A DNA stretch of 43,217 bases from Bacteroidota bacterium (GCA_023381615.1 JAMCQL010000036.1:1-43217), one strand, 5' to 3'. Numbered from the stretch's first letter, positions 15,433 through 25,065 are shown. A program made the numbers and translations. The notes: generated by a model from the sequence alone, not told the origin.

Positions 15433-16854
15433 TTACGGGAAAATTCCAAGGTCTACGTAAGAAGTTGCTACCTTGTTGATCGCACTGAGAAAAGCTGCGG
15501 TTCTCAAATCCGGGATCTTGCTGTTGCTCTTCCAAATTTCTCTGATCTGATTGTATGCAGTTGTCATGGTTTCCTCAAGACCGGAATTAACGAGATCTAT
15601 CTCGTCGGCTCCTTTTACAATTTCTTTTCTTTCGAAACTCGAGAAGGACTTGCCTGTTGCTTGTTCAACGGCTTGAAGCATTTTGTCGAAGGCAGACTGT
15701 TCGAATCGCTTGTCCATTCTTCCGAATCTCACGTGCGAAAGGTTTTTCAGCCACTCGAAGTAGGAGACAGTTACACCACCGGCATTGAGATACATATCCG
15801 GTATTACCATCACTCCTTTTTTCAGGAGAATCTCTTCTGCATCCGCTGTCGTCGGACCGTTCGCGCCCTCAGCAATTATTTTCGCTTTTATCCGGGAAGC
15901 ATTTTCGTCTGTGATTTGCTCTTCAAGAGCAGCTGGAATGAGGACATCGCATTCAAGTTCAAGGGCTTCAAGGGTATTGGGGATATCCTTGGCGCCCGGG
16001 AATTTGAGGATTGAACCCGTTTCCTTGCGATGTTTTACGACCGCATCGATATCGAGACCTTTGGGATTATAAATGGCACCTTCATACTCAGCCAGGCCAA
16101 CTATTATCGCGCCGCCTTCATGGCAAAACTTCGACGCATAGTAACCGACGTTTCCAAGTCCTTGCACAACGACTCTCTTACCGGAAAGTCCTTGAGTAAG
16201 TCCGAGTTTCTTCATGTCTTCGGCATTATCGCAGGCTTCGCGAAGTCCGTAATAAATGCCTCGACCTGTCGCTTCAGTCCTGCCGCGCACACCGCCCTCG
16301 GCAACCGGCTTGCCAGTTACGCAAGCGAGCGCATCTATCTTTCCGGGATTGAAAGCCGCATAAGTGTCCGCGATCCATGCCATTTCTCTCGGACCGGAAC
16401 CATAATCAGGTGCTGGGACATCGACGCCCGGCCCGATGTAGTTCTTTCTTATCAACTCCGCCGTGTAACGTCTTGTAATTAATTCGAGATCGGTTACTGT
16501 GTAACTCTTAGGATTGATTTTAATTGCTCCTTTTGCACCGCCGAACGGAACATCGACAACTGCACACTTGAAAGTCATCAACACAGCAAGTGCCTTGACT
16601 TCGTCTTCGTCGACAAAGTCTGAATATCTTATTCCGCCTTTGACAGGCAATTTGTGGTAGCTGTGTTCCACACGCCATCCATGAAGAACTTCGAAGCCTT
16701 TCGAAGTCCTAACAGGGAACTGGAATGCGTAAACACTGTTGCAACCTTTGATCTGTTCGAGCAAACCTTTTGGGTGGCTCGTGAATTGCGCAGCTCTGTC
16801 GAAATTGCGGTTTACATTTTCGAAGAAGCTGAGTTTCTCTTTTGAGTTGCTCAT
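15433..16854 (-). CDS. gdhA: Glutamate dehydrogenase (Glu/Leu/Phe/Val family)
   Basis: 473 residues. Interconverts glutamate with 2-oxoglutarate and ammonia in the cytosol. Active-site sequence: [12 protein letters not shown] (68-79; Lys72), [18 protein letters not shown] (92-109; Lys96 and Lys108) and [12 protein letters not shown] (143-154; catalytic Asp150). The Rossmann dinucleotide site is [13 protein letters not shown]. It resembles NAD-linked hexameric forms of about 420-470 residues; the coenzyme cannot be decided from the sequence alone. It starts at ATG 16854 with AAGGG upstream. It could supply 2-oxoglutarate for the aminotransferase at 2458-3675. Confidence 0.93.
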   Translation of the reverse strand: MSNSKEKLSFFENVNRNFDRAAQFTSHPKGLLEQIKGCNSVYAFQFPVRTSKGFEVLHGWRVEHSYHKLPVKGGIRYSDFVDEDEVKALAVLMTFKCAVVDVPFGGAKGAIKINPKSYTVTDLELITRRYTAELIRKNYIGPGVDVPAPDYGSGPREMAWIADTYAAFNPGKIDALACVTGKPVAEGGVRGRTEATGRGIYYGLREACDNAEDMKKLGLTQGLSGKRVVVQGLGNVGYYASKFCHEGGAIIVGLAEYEGAIYNPKGLDIDAVVKHRKETGSILKFPGAKDIPNTLEALELECDVLIPAALEEQITDENASRIKAKIIAEGANGPTTADAEEILLKKGVMVIPDMYLNAGGVTVSYFEWLKNLSHVRFGRMDKRFEQSAFDKMLQAVEQATGKSFSSFERKEIVKGADEIDLVNSGLEETMTTAYNQIREIWKSNSKIPDLRTAAFLSAINKVATSYVDLGIFP

Positions 16855-17222
16855 ATTAACCCTTACGGTTTTAGTTGTGTTGCTGGGTTTCTGTGGTTTC
16901 TTAGAGGCTGGGTATTTGCCCGTGTTTTTAGCACGGATTAATTTAGCAACTGTCAGCTAAGAGAAAAATCCATTTTATTCGTTGATAGTCATTGCTGTCC
17001 AATCAACATCAAAAAATTTCCCGTAAGATAATGGATTAGTTTGCTTGCCGACGCATCAAAAACGGCGAAAGAATGTAATCTCTTAGTTACGGGAGTGACT
17101 CACAACCTTGCGAAGGTTCCAAACCTTCGAAAGGTTGCACTATTCCTTACTTCGAGGCAGTGAGGGTGTCTTGTCCTAAATCGTTTCCACCCTCGTAACT
17201 GAGGTATTACCGAAAGAATATC
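16855..17222. other. 368 bp gene-free region: gdhA leader and palindromic repeats
   Basis: Toward gdhA (minus strand) there is a small leader hairpin CCGTG/CACGG around 16919-16936. A weak TTGGAC (complement of 16997-17002) with AATAAA (complement of 16974-16979) at 17 bp spacing lies about 120 nt from the start codon, a low-confidence promoter. From 17086 to 17199 is the palindromic element listed separately. No ORF with coding character is seen. Confidence 0.4.
17086..17199. repeat. Nested AACCTT/AAGGTT palindrome with flanking inverted repeat
   Basis: The core is CAACCTT (17103-17109) / AAGGTTG (17131-17137) around CGAAGGTT (17111-17118) / AACCTTCG (17122-17129). It is flanked by GTTACGGGAGTG (17086-17097) and its near reverse complement CACCCTCGTAAC (17188-17199), which match at 10 of 12 positions. 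It may be a mobile palindrome or a double terminator between the dipeptidase gene (ending at 17223) and the gdhA leader. Confidence 0.55.
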
Positions 17223-17849
17223 CTACTTTATTGGGATGTCCACGATTGGATATTTCTTCCAGTCTTTCAAATCAAAGTGCCACCATTCCGTGGAAAGTCC
17301 AACGAAACCATGTCGTTCCATAACCTCTTGAAGGAACTTCCTGTCTTGGATTTCATTTTTGGGGAGGTTATTGTAATCGCGGTGCGCACGGTCGGTAAAG
17401 TCGTCGAATCCCGTCGGCATCTCAAGTTCATGTCCTAAGCTGTCGACAAGTGTTACATCTACTGCGGCACCGCGGTTGTGTCTCGATCCGGTCGCCGGGT
17501 TGGCAACATATCGATCATCTGGAAATATTTTCCACATCTTCTTTTGAATTGACAGAGGACGGTATCCGTCAAATACTTTCAGACCCAATCCCATCTTCTC
17601 AAGTTCTTTTTGGACAGCGCTAAGACTCTCGGCAGCTTCTTTCCTCAAATAACACTTTGCAACCGAGTAGAGTCGTTGATGAGTGAAATTGCTGTCGGTC
17701 GCGTACCGTATATCGAGTTGAATATTAGGATTAATACTCCGCACTTCTACCAAGTTTGGATTATCGAAAGTCTGCCGGCCGCAGGCAAAGCTGAAGAGAG
17801 CGGCGGAGAAAAGAACCGCCGAAAAATACCTATTCATCCCTTTTCGCAT
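17223..17849 (-). CDS. ddpX: D-alanyl-D-alanine dipeptidase (VanX/DdpX, peptidase M15D), exported
   Basis: 208 residues. Zinc dipeptidase that cuts D-Ala-D-Ala. VanX-family residues are present: DGYRP (94-98; Arg97), GSRHNRGAAVD (121-131; zinc ligands His124 and Asp131) and TEWWHFD (187-193; catalytic Glu188, zinc His191). The first about 22 residues are an export signal ending FSFAC; Cys23 may be lipidated, though the lipobox is imperfect. Export to the periplasm fits peptidoglycan dipeptide recycling rather than vancomycin resistance, and no vanHA genes are nearby. AGGTGAG lies just before the ATG at 17849; Met5 is an alternative start. It lies 42 bp after the YbjQ gene on the same strand. 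Confidence 0.88.
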   Translation of the reverse strand: MRKGMNRYFSAVLFSAALFSFACGRQTFDNPNLVEVRSINPNIQLDIRYATDSNFTHQRLYSVAKCYLRKEAAESLSAVQKELEKMGLGLKVFDGYRPLSIQKKMWKIFPDDRYVANPATGSRHNRGAAVDVTLVDSLGHELEMPTGFDDFTDRAHRDYNNLPKNEIQDRKFLQEVMERHGFVGLSTEWWHFDLKDWKKYPIVDIPIK

Positions 17850-17891
17850 GACTCACCTCTTTGAAATTTGCTTGAAGCTTTATAACCAAAG

Positions 17892-18221
17892 TTATGCACG
17901 CGATACAACGACAGCCGTTCCATAGCACAGAACTTCAGAAACGCCGCTCATCAATTCTGTCGCATCATATCTTATTCCGATGACTGCGTTCGCCCCAAGT
18001 TCTTCTGCGTGTTTAACCATCATATCGAATGCCTCGCCTCTGGTGTTTTCACAAAGTTCTGTGAACAGTGTAATGTTCCCGCCGAAAATGGTTTGCAGTG
18101 AACCGCCGATTGTTCCGAGCAAAGATCGTGAACGAACTACGATTCCGCGGACAACGCCGAGCTGCTTTACGACTCTGTACCCATCGAGTGCGAAGGTTGT
18201 GGTAGTCATTGAGTGATCCAT
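17892..18221 (-). CDS. YbjQ/UPF0145 family protein
   Basis: 109 residues from ATG 18221, chosen because AGAGGAG lies 9 nt upstream on the minus strand; an in-frame ATG at 18257 adds 12 unconserved residues. Family features are GYRVVKQLGVVRGIVVRSRS, the glycine-rich IGGSLQTIFGGN, and AEELGANAVIGIRYD with a C-terminal VLCYGTAVVV. UPF0145 proteins form pentameric rings of unknown role and are often labelled heavy-metal-binding domain proteins without proof. It is probably co-transcribed with the dipeptidase gene. Upstream 18258-18422 is shared with the divergent amidohydrolase gene. Confidence 0.88.
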   Translation of the reverse strand: MDHSMTTTTFALDGYRVVKQLGVVRGIVVRSRSLLGTIGGSLQTIFGGNITLFTELCENTRGEAFDMMVKHAEELGANAVIGIRYDATELMSGVSEVLCYGTAVVVSRA

Positions 18222-18422
18222 AAATGTCTTCTCCTCTGTTGAGTTGAAATTATCCAAGGGTTAACTGAATTAGAGAAATGCAAATCGCTTTCTTGCCCAT
18301 TTGAAACCACACATCAAAATATACTTGAACATACCCTTTTTCACAATCTCTACTTTCTTGCGGTGAATCGCTGTTTCATTCTGTTCCATTTTGTAAATTT
18401 CAATAAATCACATGAGGAAACG

Positions 18423-20180
18423 ATGAAACACTTCGGAAACGCTGCTATTCTCGCATTCGCCTTTGCGTTCGCGTCATGCTCTTTGCCTAAAATGAAAGCG
18501 GATTTGGTCCTTACTAACGGCGATTTTTACACGCTCGACTCACGTTTGCCGGAAGCGGAATCAATTGCCGTAAGCGACGGGAAAATTGTCGGCGTGGGAA
18601 CGAACGCCGAGATCGCATTGCGCTTCGATGGAAAAATCACGATTGACTTGCAGCACGCATTCGTCCTGCCGGGATTGATTGACGGCCACGCGCACATGGC
18701 GGAACTTGGCATGAGCTTGACGACGCTTGATTTGACCGATGCCAAATCGCCGGAAGGGATTGCCAGCATTGTTAAATTGGCGGCGGCTAAGGCAAGTTCC
18801 GGAGATTGGATCCGAGGCAGGGGATGGAACCAGGAATTATGGCCAAAGAAAGATTTTCCGACATACAAGATTCTCGACAAAGCTGCGCCGGATAACTATG
18901 TGTTCTTGATTCGCGTCGATGGCCATGCAGTTTGGGTCAACAAGAAAGTGATGGATCTTGCAGGAATAACTCACACAACAAAAGATCCGGATGGTGGTAA
19001 AATCGTGAGAGACAGAAATGGCAATCCGACTGGCGTCTTCCTCGACGCCGCTATCGATCTCATCGCTTCTAAAATTCCTCCACCAACCGATTCGGAAATT
19101 GAGAACGCCATTCTCCTCGCTTCGGATACTTGCGCGCGTTACGGACTGACAGAAGTGCAAGATGCCGGAATAGATGCGCAGACTCTAAATGTTTACAGGA
19201 AACTTGCAGAGGAGGGCAAATTGAGAATTCGCATTTACGCAATGTACAATGGGAATGACACCACTCTGCCTGACATTTTGAAAAAGGGTCCCGTAATTGG
19301 CTATAAAGATTTCTTCACAATGCGTTCTGTGAAAGTTTATATGGACGGTGCACTTGGTTCACGAGGTGCGGCGCTTGTGAAAGCTTATTCAGATGATCCG
19401 GGTAACTATGGACTCACGGAGATGGGAGAAAGAGATCTTGAGAATTTGACTATCGCGTCACTTTCTTCCGGTTTTCAGGTTTGCACGCACGCCATCGGCG
19501 ACCGCGCTAACGATATTGTGCTGAATGCCTACGAGAAAGCATTAAAGGTCGCCAAGGTGGATGATCCTCGCTTAAGAATTGAGCATGCTCAAGTTTTGCT
19601 TAAGGGTGATATTCATCGTTTCAAAAAATTGGGAATTATCCCATCGATGCAGCCGACGCACTGCACATCGGATATGTACTGGGCAGAAGCGCGGCTCGGT
19701 CCCGAACGGATAAAGTATGCCTATGCCTGGCAGTCCCTGCTGAAAGATGGGAACATCATAATCGGCGGCTCGGATTTCCCTGTCGAGAGTCCGGATCCTC
19801 GTCTCGGAATTTATGCCGCCGTTACAAGACAGGATTTGAACGGCATTCCTCAGAATTTCGGTGATGCTTTAAGATATTTTACTCTGACGCCTGACGCCGC
19901 AGTTGACAGTTCCGATTTTGACGGCGGATTTTTCCCGAAGCAGAAGATGACTCTTGACGAAGCAATAAAAGCTTTTACATCCTGGCCCGCGTATGGAGCT
20001 TTTCAGGAGAACCAAAAGGGAAGTATTTCCGTCGGTAAGTATGCGGACTTCACAATCTTTGAAAAAGACTTCCGGAATATCCCGGCCAGAGAAATTCCAT
20101 TTGACTCAATACTTGGGACAATTGTTGGCGGGAAACTTGTATATGTGAATCCATCTGTAAGTAACTGGAGGGTATTATGA
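18423..20180 (+). CDS. Amidohydrolase family 3 lipoprotein (YtcJ-like)
   Basis: 585 residues from ATG 18423, preceded by GAGGAAAC; a GTG at 18363 is in frame but would add 20 residues that spoil the signal peptide. Residues 1-18 are a signal with FASC at 16-19, so Cys19 may be lipidated (the F at -3 is not ideal). Metal-site motifs: LIDGHAH (85-91), a YMDGALGSRGA stretch with the bridging region, CTHAIGDRAND, RIEHAQVL and GGSDFPVESPDP. This is PF07969, whose members hydrolyse amides or related bonds; the substrate is unknown. The stop overlaps the aldo/keto reductase start by 4 bp. Confidence 0.87.
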   Translation: MKHFGNAAILAFAFAFASCSLPKMKADLVLTNGDFYTLDSRLPEAESIAVSDGKIVGVGTNAEIALRFDGKITIDLQHAFVLPGLIDGHAHMAELGMSLTTLDLTDAKSPEGIASIVKLAAAKASSGDWIRGRGWNQELWPKKDFPTYKILDKAAPDNYVFLIRVDGHAVWVNKKVMDLAGITHTTKDPDGGKIVRDRNGNPTGVFLDAAIDLIASKIPPPTDSEIENAILLASDTCARYGLTEVQDAGIDAQTLNVYRKLAEEGKLRIRIYAMYNGNDTTLPDILKKGPVIGYKDFFTMRSVKVYMDGALGSRGAALVKAYSDDPGNYGLTEMGERDLENLTIASLSSGFQVCTHAIGDRANDIVLNAYEKALKVAKVDDPRLRIEHAQVLLKGDIHRFKKLGIIPSMQPTHCTSDMYWAEARLGPERIKYAYAWQSLLKDGNIIIGGSDFPVESPDPRLGIYAAVTRQDLNGIPQNFGDALRYFTLTPDAAVDSSDFDGGFFPKQKMTLDEAIKAFTSWPAYGAFQENQKGSISVGKYADFTIFEKDFRNIPAREIPFDSILGTIVGGKLVYVNPSVSNWRVL

Positions 20181-21151
20181 AATATCGTAAACTTGGGAAA
20201 ACAAATTTTGAAGTAAGCGAGGTCGGTTATGGAACGTGGGGAATGGGCGGCAACATGTGGCTTGACGGCACAGACGACGAATCCGTCAAATCACTTCACC
20301 GCGCATTTGACCTTGGTGTAAATTTTGTCGACACGGCGCTCGCATACGGTAACGGGCATAGTGAAGAACTTATCGGAAAGGTTCTGAAAGAACGGAAGGA
20401 ACGAATATATGTCGCAACCAAGGTCCCGCCATTAAACAATAGATGGCCTGCACCCAAAGGAGTTCCATTCCACGAAGCTTTCACTTACGATCACATAATA
20501 AAGTCCACTGAGAAGAGTCTGAGAAACTTGAAGATGGACTGTGTTGACGTCCAGCAATTCCACGTTTGGCAGGACGAGTGGGCGAAGGAAGCTGAATGGC
20601 AGGATGCCATCATGAAATTGAAGTCTGAAGGTAAAGTGAGATTTTTCGGAATATCAATAAACGATCATCAACCTGAGAACGGAATCGAAGCGGCGCGAAC
20701 AGGTTTGATAGATGCGTTCCAAGTCATATACAATATTTTTGATCAATCGCCTGAAGACAAACTCTTTTCGTTTTGCCTGCAGAACAATGTCGGAATAATT
20801 GTCCGCGTGCCGTTCGATGAAGGTGCGCTGACCGGCAAGATAACACCTGAGTCTACTTTTCCTGAAGGTGATTTCAGGAATAGGTATTTCGGCGGTGATA
20901 GGAAAAAGGAAGTTGTTAAGCACGTTGAGCCGCTTCTGAAACTTCTCGACGGTGAGGCTAACACACTTCCAGAGCTTGCTTTGAGATTTGTGCTCCATCA
21001 TCCTGCAGTGTCTACAATTATTCCCGGAATGAGAAAAGTGCCCCATGTTGAAACTAATTGCGCAGTCTCGGATGGGAAGAGACTTTCTGATAAACTTCTT
21101 GCAGAACTGAAAAAGCATCGGTGGGATAAAGACTATTACTCGGTGAGATAA
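20177..21151 (+). CDS. Aldo/keto reductase
   Basis: 324 residues, TIM-barrel NADPH-dependent oxidoreductase. The catalytic tetrad is complete: Asp52 and Tyr57 in FVDTALAYG, Lys82 in VATKVPP, and His129 in VQQFHVW. The family start YRKLGKTNFEVSEVGYGTWGMGG is clear. A late segment (ALRFVLHHPAVSTIIPGMRKVPHVETN) matches the cofactor-binding end of the barrel. It begins inside the stop codon of the amidohydrolase gene (ATGA) with GGAGGGT a few bases upstream, so the two are made together and may act on one substrate. The specific aldehyde or ketone cannot be told. Confidence 0.92.
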   Translation: MKYRKLGKTNFEVSEVGYGTWGMGGNMWLDGTDDESVKSLHRAFDLGVNFVDTALAYGNGHSEELIGKVLKERKERIYVATKVPPLNNRWPAPKGVPFHEAFTYDHIIKSTEKSLRNLKMDCVDVQQFHVWQDEWAKEAEWQDAIMKLKSEGKVRFFGISINDHQPENGIEAARTGLIDAFQVIYNIFDQSPEDKLFSFCLQNNVGIIVRVPFDEGALTGKITPESTFPEGDFRNRYFGGDRKKEVVKHVEPLLKLLDGEANTLPELALRFVLHHPAVSTIIPGMRKVPHVETNCAVSDGKRLSDKLLAELKKHRWDKDYYSVR

Positions 21152-21176
21152 AAGACATCTTCGCGTTTCCAAAGGA

Positions 21177-21194
21177 TCCCGACCGTGGTCGGGA
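21177..21194. repeat. 18-bp palindrome TCCCGACCGTGGTCGGGA
   Basis: An intergenic copy of the family, in the 86 bp before the adenosine-specific kinase gene. Its left flank CCAAAGGA is the same as that of the copy inside the MoxR gene (37950), so the repeat unit extends beyond the 18-bp core. Confidence 0.7.
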
Positions 21195-21237
21195 CAAGAA
21201 TAAATTGTGACACGGTTGATTAAAAAAGGAGGTTTGC

Positions 21238-21720
21238 ATGGAACTTAAAGTCGTGAATATCGAAAAACCGGATGATGTAAATTTCATCCTCGGCCAGTCC
21301 CATTTCATCAAAACAATAGAAGATTTGCACGAGGCAATTGTTCAGACGGTTCCGCAAATGAAATTTGGGATTGGCTTTTGTGAATCTTCCGGACCTGCGC
21401 TGGTCCGGTTTTCAGGGAACGATGACGAGCTGATTGAGATGGCGAAAAAGAATGCACTAAGTCTCTCGGCGGGACACTCTTTCGTGATATTTATGCGTGA
21501 TGGATTCCCGGTTAACATTCTAAACACGATCAAGAACATCCCCGAGGTGGTAAACATTTATTGCGCGACGGGGAACCCGGCTCAAATAGTCGTTGCGGAA
21601 ACAGGGCAGGGGCGGGGAATCCTTGGCGTGATCGACGGAGTTAGATCAAAAGGAATTGAAACGGAGACAGACAAAAAGGCACGTCACGATTTCCTGAGAA
21701 AGATCGGATACAAACTGTAG
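21238..21720 (+). CDS. Adenosine-specific kinase family protein (PF04008)
   Basis: 160 residues, the normal length. AAAGGAGG lies 5-6 nt before the ATG. Family hallmarks are the start LKVVNIEKPDDVNFILGQSHFIKT, GIGFCESSGPALVRFSGND, SAGHSFVIFMRDGFPVNILN and YCATGNPAQIVVAETGQGRGILGVIDG. The family was defined from an archaeal structure and annotated as binding or phosphorylating adenosine; its physiological role is poorly established. It is widespread in archaea and scattered in bacteria. The gene stands 86 bp after the reductase gene, separated by a palindrome, so co-regulation is uncertain. Confidence 0.9.
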   Translation: MELKVVNIEKPDDVNFILGQSHFIKTIEDLHEAIVQTVPQMKFGIGFCESSGPALVRFSGNDDELIEMAKKNALSLSAGHSFVIFMRDGFPVNILNTIKNIPEVVNIYCATGNPAQIVVAETGQGRGILGVIDGVRSKGIETETDKKARHDFLRKIGYKL

Positions 21721-21772
21721 CAGAACTTCTCTTCGAGTTCACCGTCTATAATTTCAATTAATGCTGGAGACC

Positions 21773-23035
21773 ATGAAAAAATATATACTTTTCTCTTTGC
21801 TTTTTCCTGCTGTCGTCTTTGCACAGGCTGATACATTGACGCTTTCGCAATGTGTTCAAATTGCGTTGAAACACAATCCGCAGATTCAAATGGCGCAGGG
21901 TAATTTTGAGGGATCCGAAGCCGATCTAAAGCTCTCCCGTTCTGCGCTGCTGCCTCAAATAACTGCGCAGGCTGCCGCGACAAAAAATGGCGGGACGTTC
22001 GTGTTTGGTCCTATCGCGCGTCCCGGAAATTTTGACAACTATTCTGCGGGATTTCAGGCGCAGCAGTTGATCTTCGACTTTGGGAAAACCATTACCAAAT
22101 TGTCGGCGTCATCCGACCTTGTTAAAGCCTCGCATCAGGATCTGAGGGGAACAGATGAAGATGTTATTCTGAATACCAACATAGCATACTTTAATTACTT
22201 GCAAGCCGTTCGCGTCCGTGTGGTAGATCAGGAGACCGTAAATCAAGCTGAGGACCATCTTTATCAAGCTCAGGCATTTTATAAGGCCGGAACAGTTCCG
22301 CAATATGATGTTGTCCAAGGCGAGGTAGTTGTAGCGAATGCGAATGTCAATCTAATCCAAGCCGCGAATAATGTGAAGCTTGCGCGCATTCAACTTGAAA
22401 ACATACTTGGCGTAAAACTTCCCAAAAATTTTGTTTTGAGAGACAATTTGGAAATTCCTCAGGCGAATATAGACATAAAGACTGCTATTGAAACTGCAGT
22501 TGAGAACCGGCCCGAACTTCTTTCAAGTCAGGCGAGGGTTCAAGCAAGCAAATCGTTATTGACTTCAGCATGGACTGCTAATTTGCCGAACATTTTGGCG
22601 ACTGGCGGTTATAAATGGAATGGAGCCGAGCCTCAACCGCTTTATAGCAGTTGGAATATCGGCGTTACAGTATCACTTCCAATTTTTGAAGGTTGGGCGC
22701 TGGATGCAGGTATCGATCAGGCTAAAGCAAACCTTAAGAGCGCCGAAGCGTCTAAAGATTTAGTTATGCAATCGTTGTTACTTGATATCCAGCAACAGGA
22801 ATTTGCTCTGCAGGAAGCAACTCAGAGAATCGAAGCCGCGAAGAAACTTGTACAGCAAGCTAACGATGCTCTCCGGCTCGCGATTGGACGATACAGTTCC
22901 GGCGTAGGAAGCGCTCTCGAAACCACAGACGCGCAAGTCGCTCTGTCAAACGCACGCATAACTTATATACAATCGCTTTACGATTATCGTGTTTCCTACG
23001 CAAGTCTTGAGCGGGCAATGGGAGTAATAAAGTAA
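21773..23035 (+). CDS. TolC-family outer-membrane efflux protein
   Basis: 420 residues from ATG 21773 (GGAGA directly upstream); an in-frame ATG at 21761 lacks a ribosome-binding site. The signal peptide is MKKYILFSLLFPAVVFAQA. Two OEP repeats follow, each opening with the long helical pattern (TLTLSQCVQIALKHNPQIQMAQ, then KTAIETAVENRPELLSSQARVQ). The second contains the typical LPNILATGGYKW and VSLPIFEGWALD strands, and the end is RITYIQSLYDYRVSYASLERAMG. It forms the outer-membrane channel for the MacA/MacB-type pump encoded directly downstream (19 nt gap). Confidence 0.92.
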   Translation: MKKYILFSLLFPAVVFAQADTLTLSQCVQIALKHNPQIQMAQGNFEGSEADLKLSRSALLPQITAQAAATKNGGTFVFGPIARPGNFDNYSAGFQAQQLIFDFGKTITKLSASSDLVKASHQDLRGTDEDVILNTNIAYFNYLQAVRVRVVDQETVNQAEDHLYQAQAFYKAGTVPQYDVVQGEVVVANANVNLIQAANNVKLARIQLENILGVKLPKNFVLRDNLEIPQANIDIKTAIETAVENRPELLSSQARVQASKSLLTSAWTANLPNILATGGYKWNGAEPQPLYSSWNIGVTVSLPIFEGWALDAGIDQAKANLKSAEASKDLVMQSLLLDIQQQEFALQEATQRIEAAKKLVQQANDALRLAIGRYSSGVGSALETTDAQVALSNARITYIQSLYDYRVSYASLERAMGVIK

Positions 23036-23054
23036 AACCGAAAGAAAAGGCAAG

Positions 23055-24305
23055 ATGAAAAGGAAAAGGCTTGTTACAATCGTAATTCTTCTACTTGTCA
23101 TTGGTGGCGGGGCGGCATTTCTTGCCTTCAGTGGAAAGACAGAAGATGTACAATGGCTGACGATGAACGTAACACGCGGCAATGTTGATGTTGTCGTGAC
23201 TGCAACCGGCACGCTCGCCGCCGACACAACTGTTCAAGTCGGTACCCAGGTCTCAGGAACGATCGATAGGCTTTACGTAGACTGGAATTCGCACGTCAAG
23301 CAAGGACAAGTTGTTGCAAAGCTTGATACGACATTTCTTTGGGCTAGTGTAGAGCAAGCGCGAGCCAATCTTCAGAAAGCTGTGGTAGCTTCGGATCAAG
23401 CGAAGCGAAATTACGAGAGAGTTAAGCAGTTGTTTCAACGCAACTTAGATTCACAGTCTGACTATGACACTGCGTTATCAAGTTATCAGATCGCGGAGGC
23501 GAGTGTCAGCCAAGCCCAGACTGCGCTTGACCAGGCAAGAATAACCCTGAGTTACGCCACCATAAGAGCTCCGATAAGCGGCGTCGTCATTTCAAGAAAT
23601 GTTGACTTAGGTCAGACAGTAGCAGCAAGTTTTAACACCCCAACATTGTTTACACTCGCAAACAGTCTCTCGGATATGCAGGTAGAGGCATTAGTGGACG
23701 AAGGAGACATAGGAAGTGTGAAAGTCGGACAACCTGTTACATTCACAGTCGAAGCCTATCCGACAGACGTTTTCAAGGGGACCGTCAAGCAGATAAGGCT
23801 TCAACCAACCGTAGTTCAGAATGTCGTTGAATATACAGTTATAATTGACGTTCCCAATTCCAACTTCAAATTGATGCCAGGTATGACCGCGAACCTTACA
23901 ATACACATTGCAGAGGCAAAGGATGTCCTGAAAGTGCCGACAACTGCGTTACGATTCATGCCTCCGAGAGAATATATGGGGGAATTGGCAAAGGCGATTC
24001 CGGATTCAGTGAGACAAAGATTCCAACGGAGGAGTCGGAATCAAAACGGAGGTGCCGGGCTCGGTCAGGGAGGGCAACAGAATTACCAGAATAGAGAGTT
24101 GACACAGGGGAGCTATTTTATGGTTTGGGTCCTTGACGGCAAGCTGATAAAACCTGTCCGAGTGAAAATAGGACTTTCTGACGGCATGAGCACGGAGGTT
24201 GAAGGCAATCTCACCGATGGAGAACCCGTAGTAATGGGAATGCTAGCGCAGACTGCCGGAGGTCAACGTCAGTCGAATCCATTTACACCGGGCCGGAGGT
24301 TCTAA
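23055..24305 (+). CDS. Periplasmic adaptor (HlyD/MacA family)
   Basis: 416 residues. An N-terminal membrane anchor lies at about residues 6-25 (IVILLLVIGGGAAFLAF). The first half of the lipoyl domain (GTLAADTTVQVGTQVSGTIDRLYVDW) is followed by a helical hairpin (about 95-170: EQARANLQKAVVASDQ, SVSQAQTALDQARIT). The second lipoyl half is TIRAPISGVVISRNVDLGQTV, then beta-barrel and membrane-proximal domains. A Gln/Arg/Asn-rich insert (RFQRRSRNQNGGAGLGQGG) at about 315-345 is unusual. It links the inner-membrane MacB-type transporter to TolC. Confidence 0.92.
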   Translation: MKRKRLVTIVILLLVIGGGAAFLAFSGKTEDVQWLTMNVTRGNVDVVVTATGTLAADTTVQVGTQVSGTIDRLYVDWNSHVKQGQVVAKLDTTFLWASVEQARANLQKAVVASDQAKRNYERVKQLFQRNLDSQSDYDTALSSYQIAEASVSQAQTALDQARITLSYATIRAPISGVVISRNVDLGQTVAASFNTPTLFTLANSLSDMQVEALVDEGDIGSVKVGQPVTFTVEAYPTDVFKGTVKQIRLQPTVVQNVVEYTVIIDVPNSNFKLMPGMTANLTIHIAEAKDVLKVPTTALRFMPPREYMGELAKAIPDSVRQRFQRRSRNQNGGAGLGQGGQQNYQNRELTQGSYFMVWVLDGKLIKPVRVKIGLSDGMSTEVEGNLTDGEPVVMGMLAQTAGGQRQSNPFTPGRRF

Positions 24306-24309
24306 CCAC

Positions 24310-25065
24310 ATGGCAGATCCGATCATCTCCGTCAAGCATCTGGTTAAGATATACAAGATGGGTGATTTCGAGGTCCATGCGCTTCGGGGGATAAGCCTGG
24401 AGATAAATCCAAGAGAATTTGTGGCAATTATGGGGGCAAGCGGTTCAGGCAAGTCGACATTCATGAACATCGTAGGATGCCTTGACATTCCAACAAGCGG
24501 GGAGTACTTGCTTGACGGGATTGACATATCTAAGATGGACCGAGACGAACTTGCCCGTTTGAGGAACAAGAAGCTGGGGTTTGTGTTCCAGTCCTTCAAC
24601 CTCTTGTCAAGAACCACTGCATTGGAAAACGTTGAACTACCGCTTTTATATTCCAATTCACGTTCTGCGGCTCAGCGGAGAGAGAAGGCGATGGAGGCGC
24701 TCAATGCGGTCGGACTTGCTGATCGTGCCGGGCATTATTCGAACCAACTTTCAGGCGGACAACAGCAGCGCGTGGCAATCGCACGGTCTCTTGTGAATGA
24801 TCCGGTAGTGATACTTGCCGACGAACCTACTGGGAATCTCGACACTCGGACTAGTGTCGAGGTGATGGAAATATTCCAGAAGCTCAACGAACGCGGGATA
24901 ACTGTCGTACTTGTAACACATGAGCTTGACATTGCCCGGTTTGCTGGAAAGAATGTTCTCTTCAAGGATGGGAAGATCAGTAGAATCGCAATGGTCGAAG
25001 ACAGGAAGATTGCGTCTGAGGAACTTCCCAAGATACCCGTATTAGAAGATGAGATGGAGTCATGA
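24310..25065 (+). CDS. ABC transporter ATP-binding protein (MacB/LolD type)
   Basis: 251 residues with a full nucleotide-binding domain. Walker A is GASGSGKST, the Q-loop lies in [17 protein letters not shown], the signature is [15 protein letters not shown], and Walker B with the following D-loop is [22 protein letters not shown] has the switch His. The pattern is that of the MacB/LolD/FtsE group, which works with FtsX-like permeases by mechanotransmission rather than moving substrate through the membrane. It starts 4 nt after the adaptor gene and ends overlapping the permease start, so the pump genes form one operon. In E. coli MacB the ATPase and permease are fused; here they are separate. 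Confidence 0.95.
   Translation: MADPIISVKHLVKIYKMGDFEVHALRGISLEINPREFVAIMGASGSGKSTFMNIVGCLDIPTSGEYLLDGIDISKMDRDELARLRNKKLGFVFQSFNLLSRTTALENVELPLLYSNSRSAAQRREKAMEALNAVGLADRAGHYSNQLSGGQQQRVAIARSLVNDPVVILADEPTGNLDTRTSVEVMEIFQKLNERGITVVLVTHELDIARFAGKNVLFKDGKISRIAMVEDRKIASEELPKIPVLEDEMES

Noticed and set aside
17223..17849. Vancomycin-resistance determinant (vanX)
   Set aside because: No vanH, vanA or vanRS genes are nearby and the protein is exported, so peptide recycling or cell-wall turnover is the better reading.
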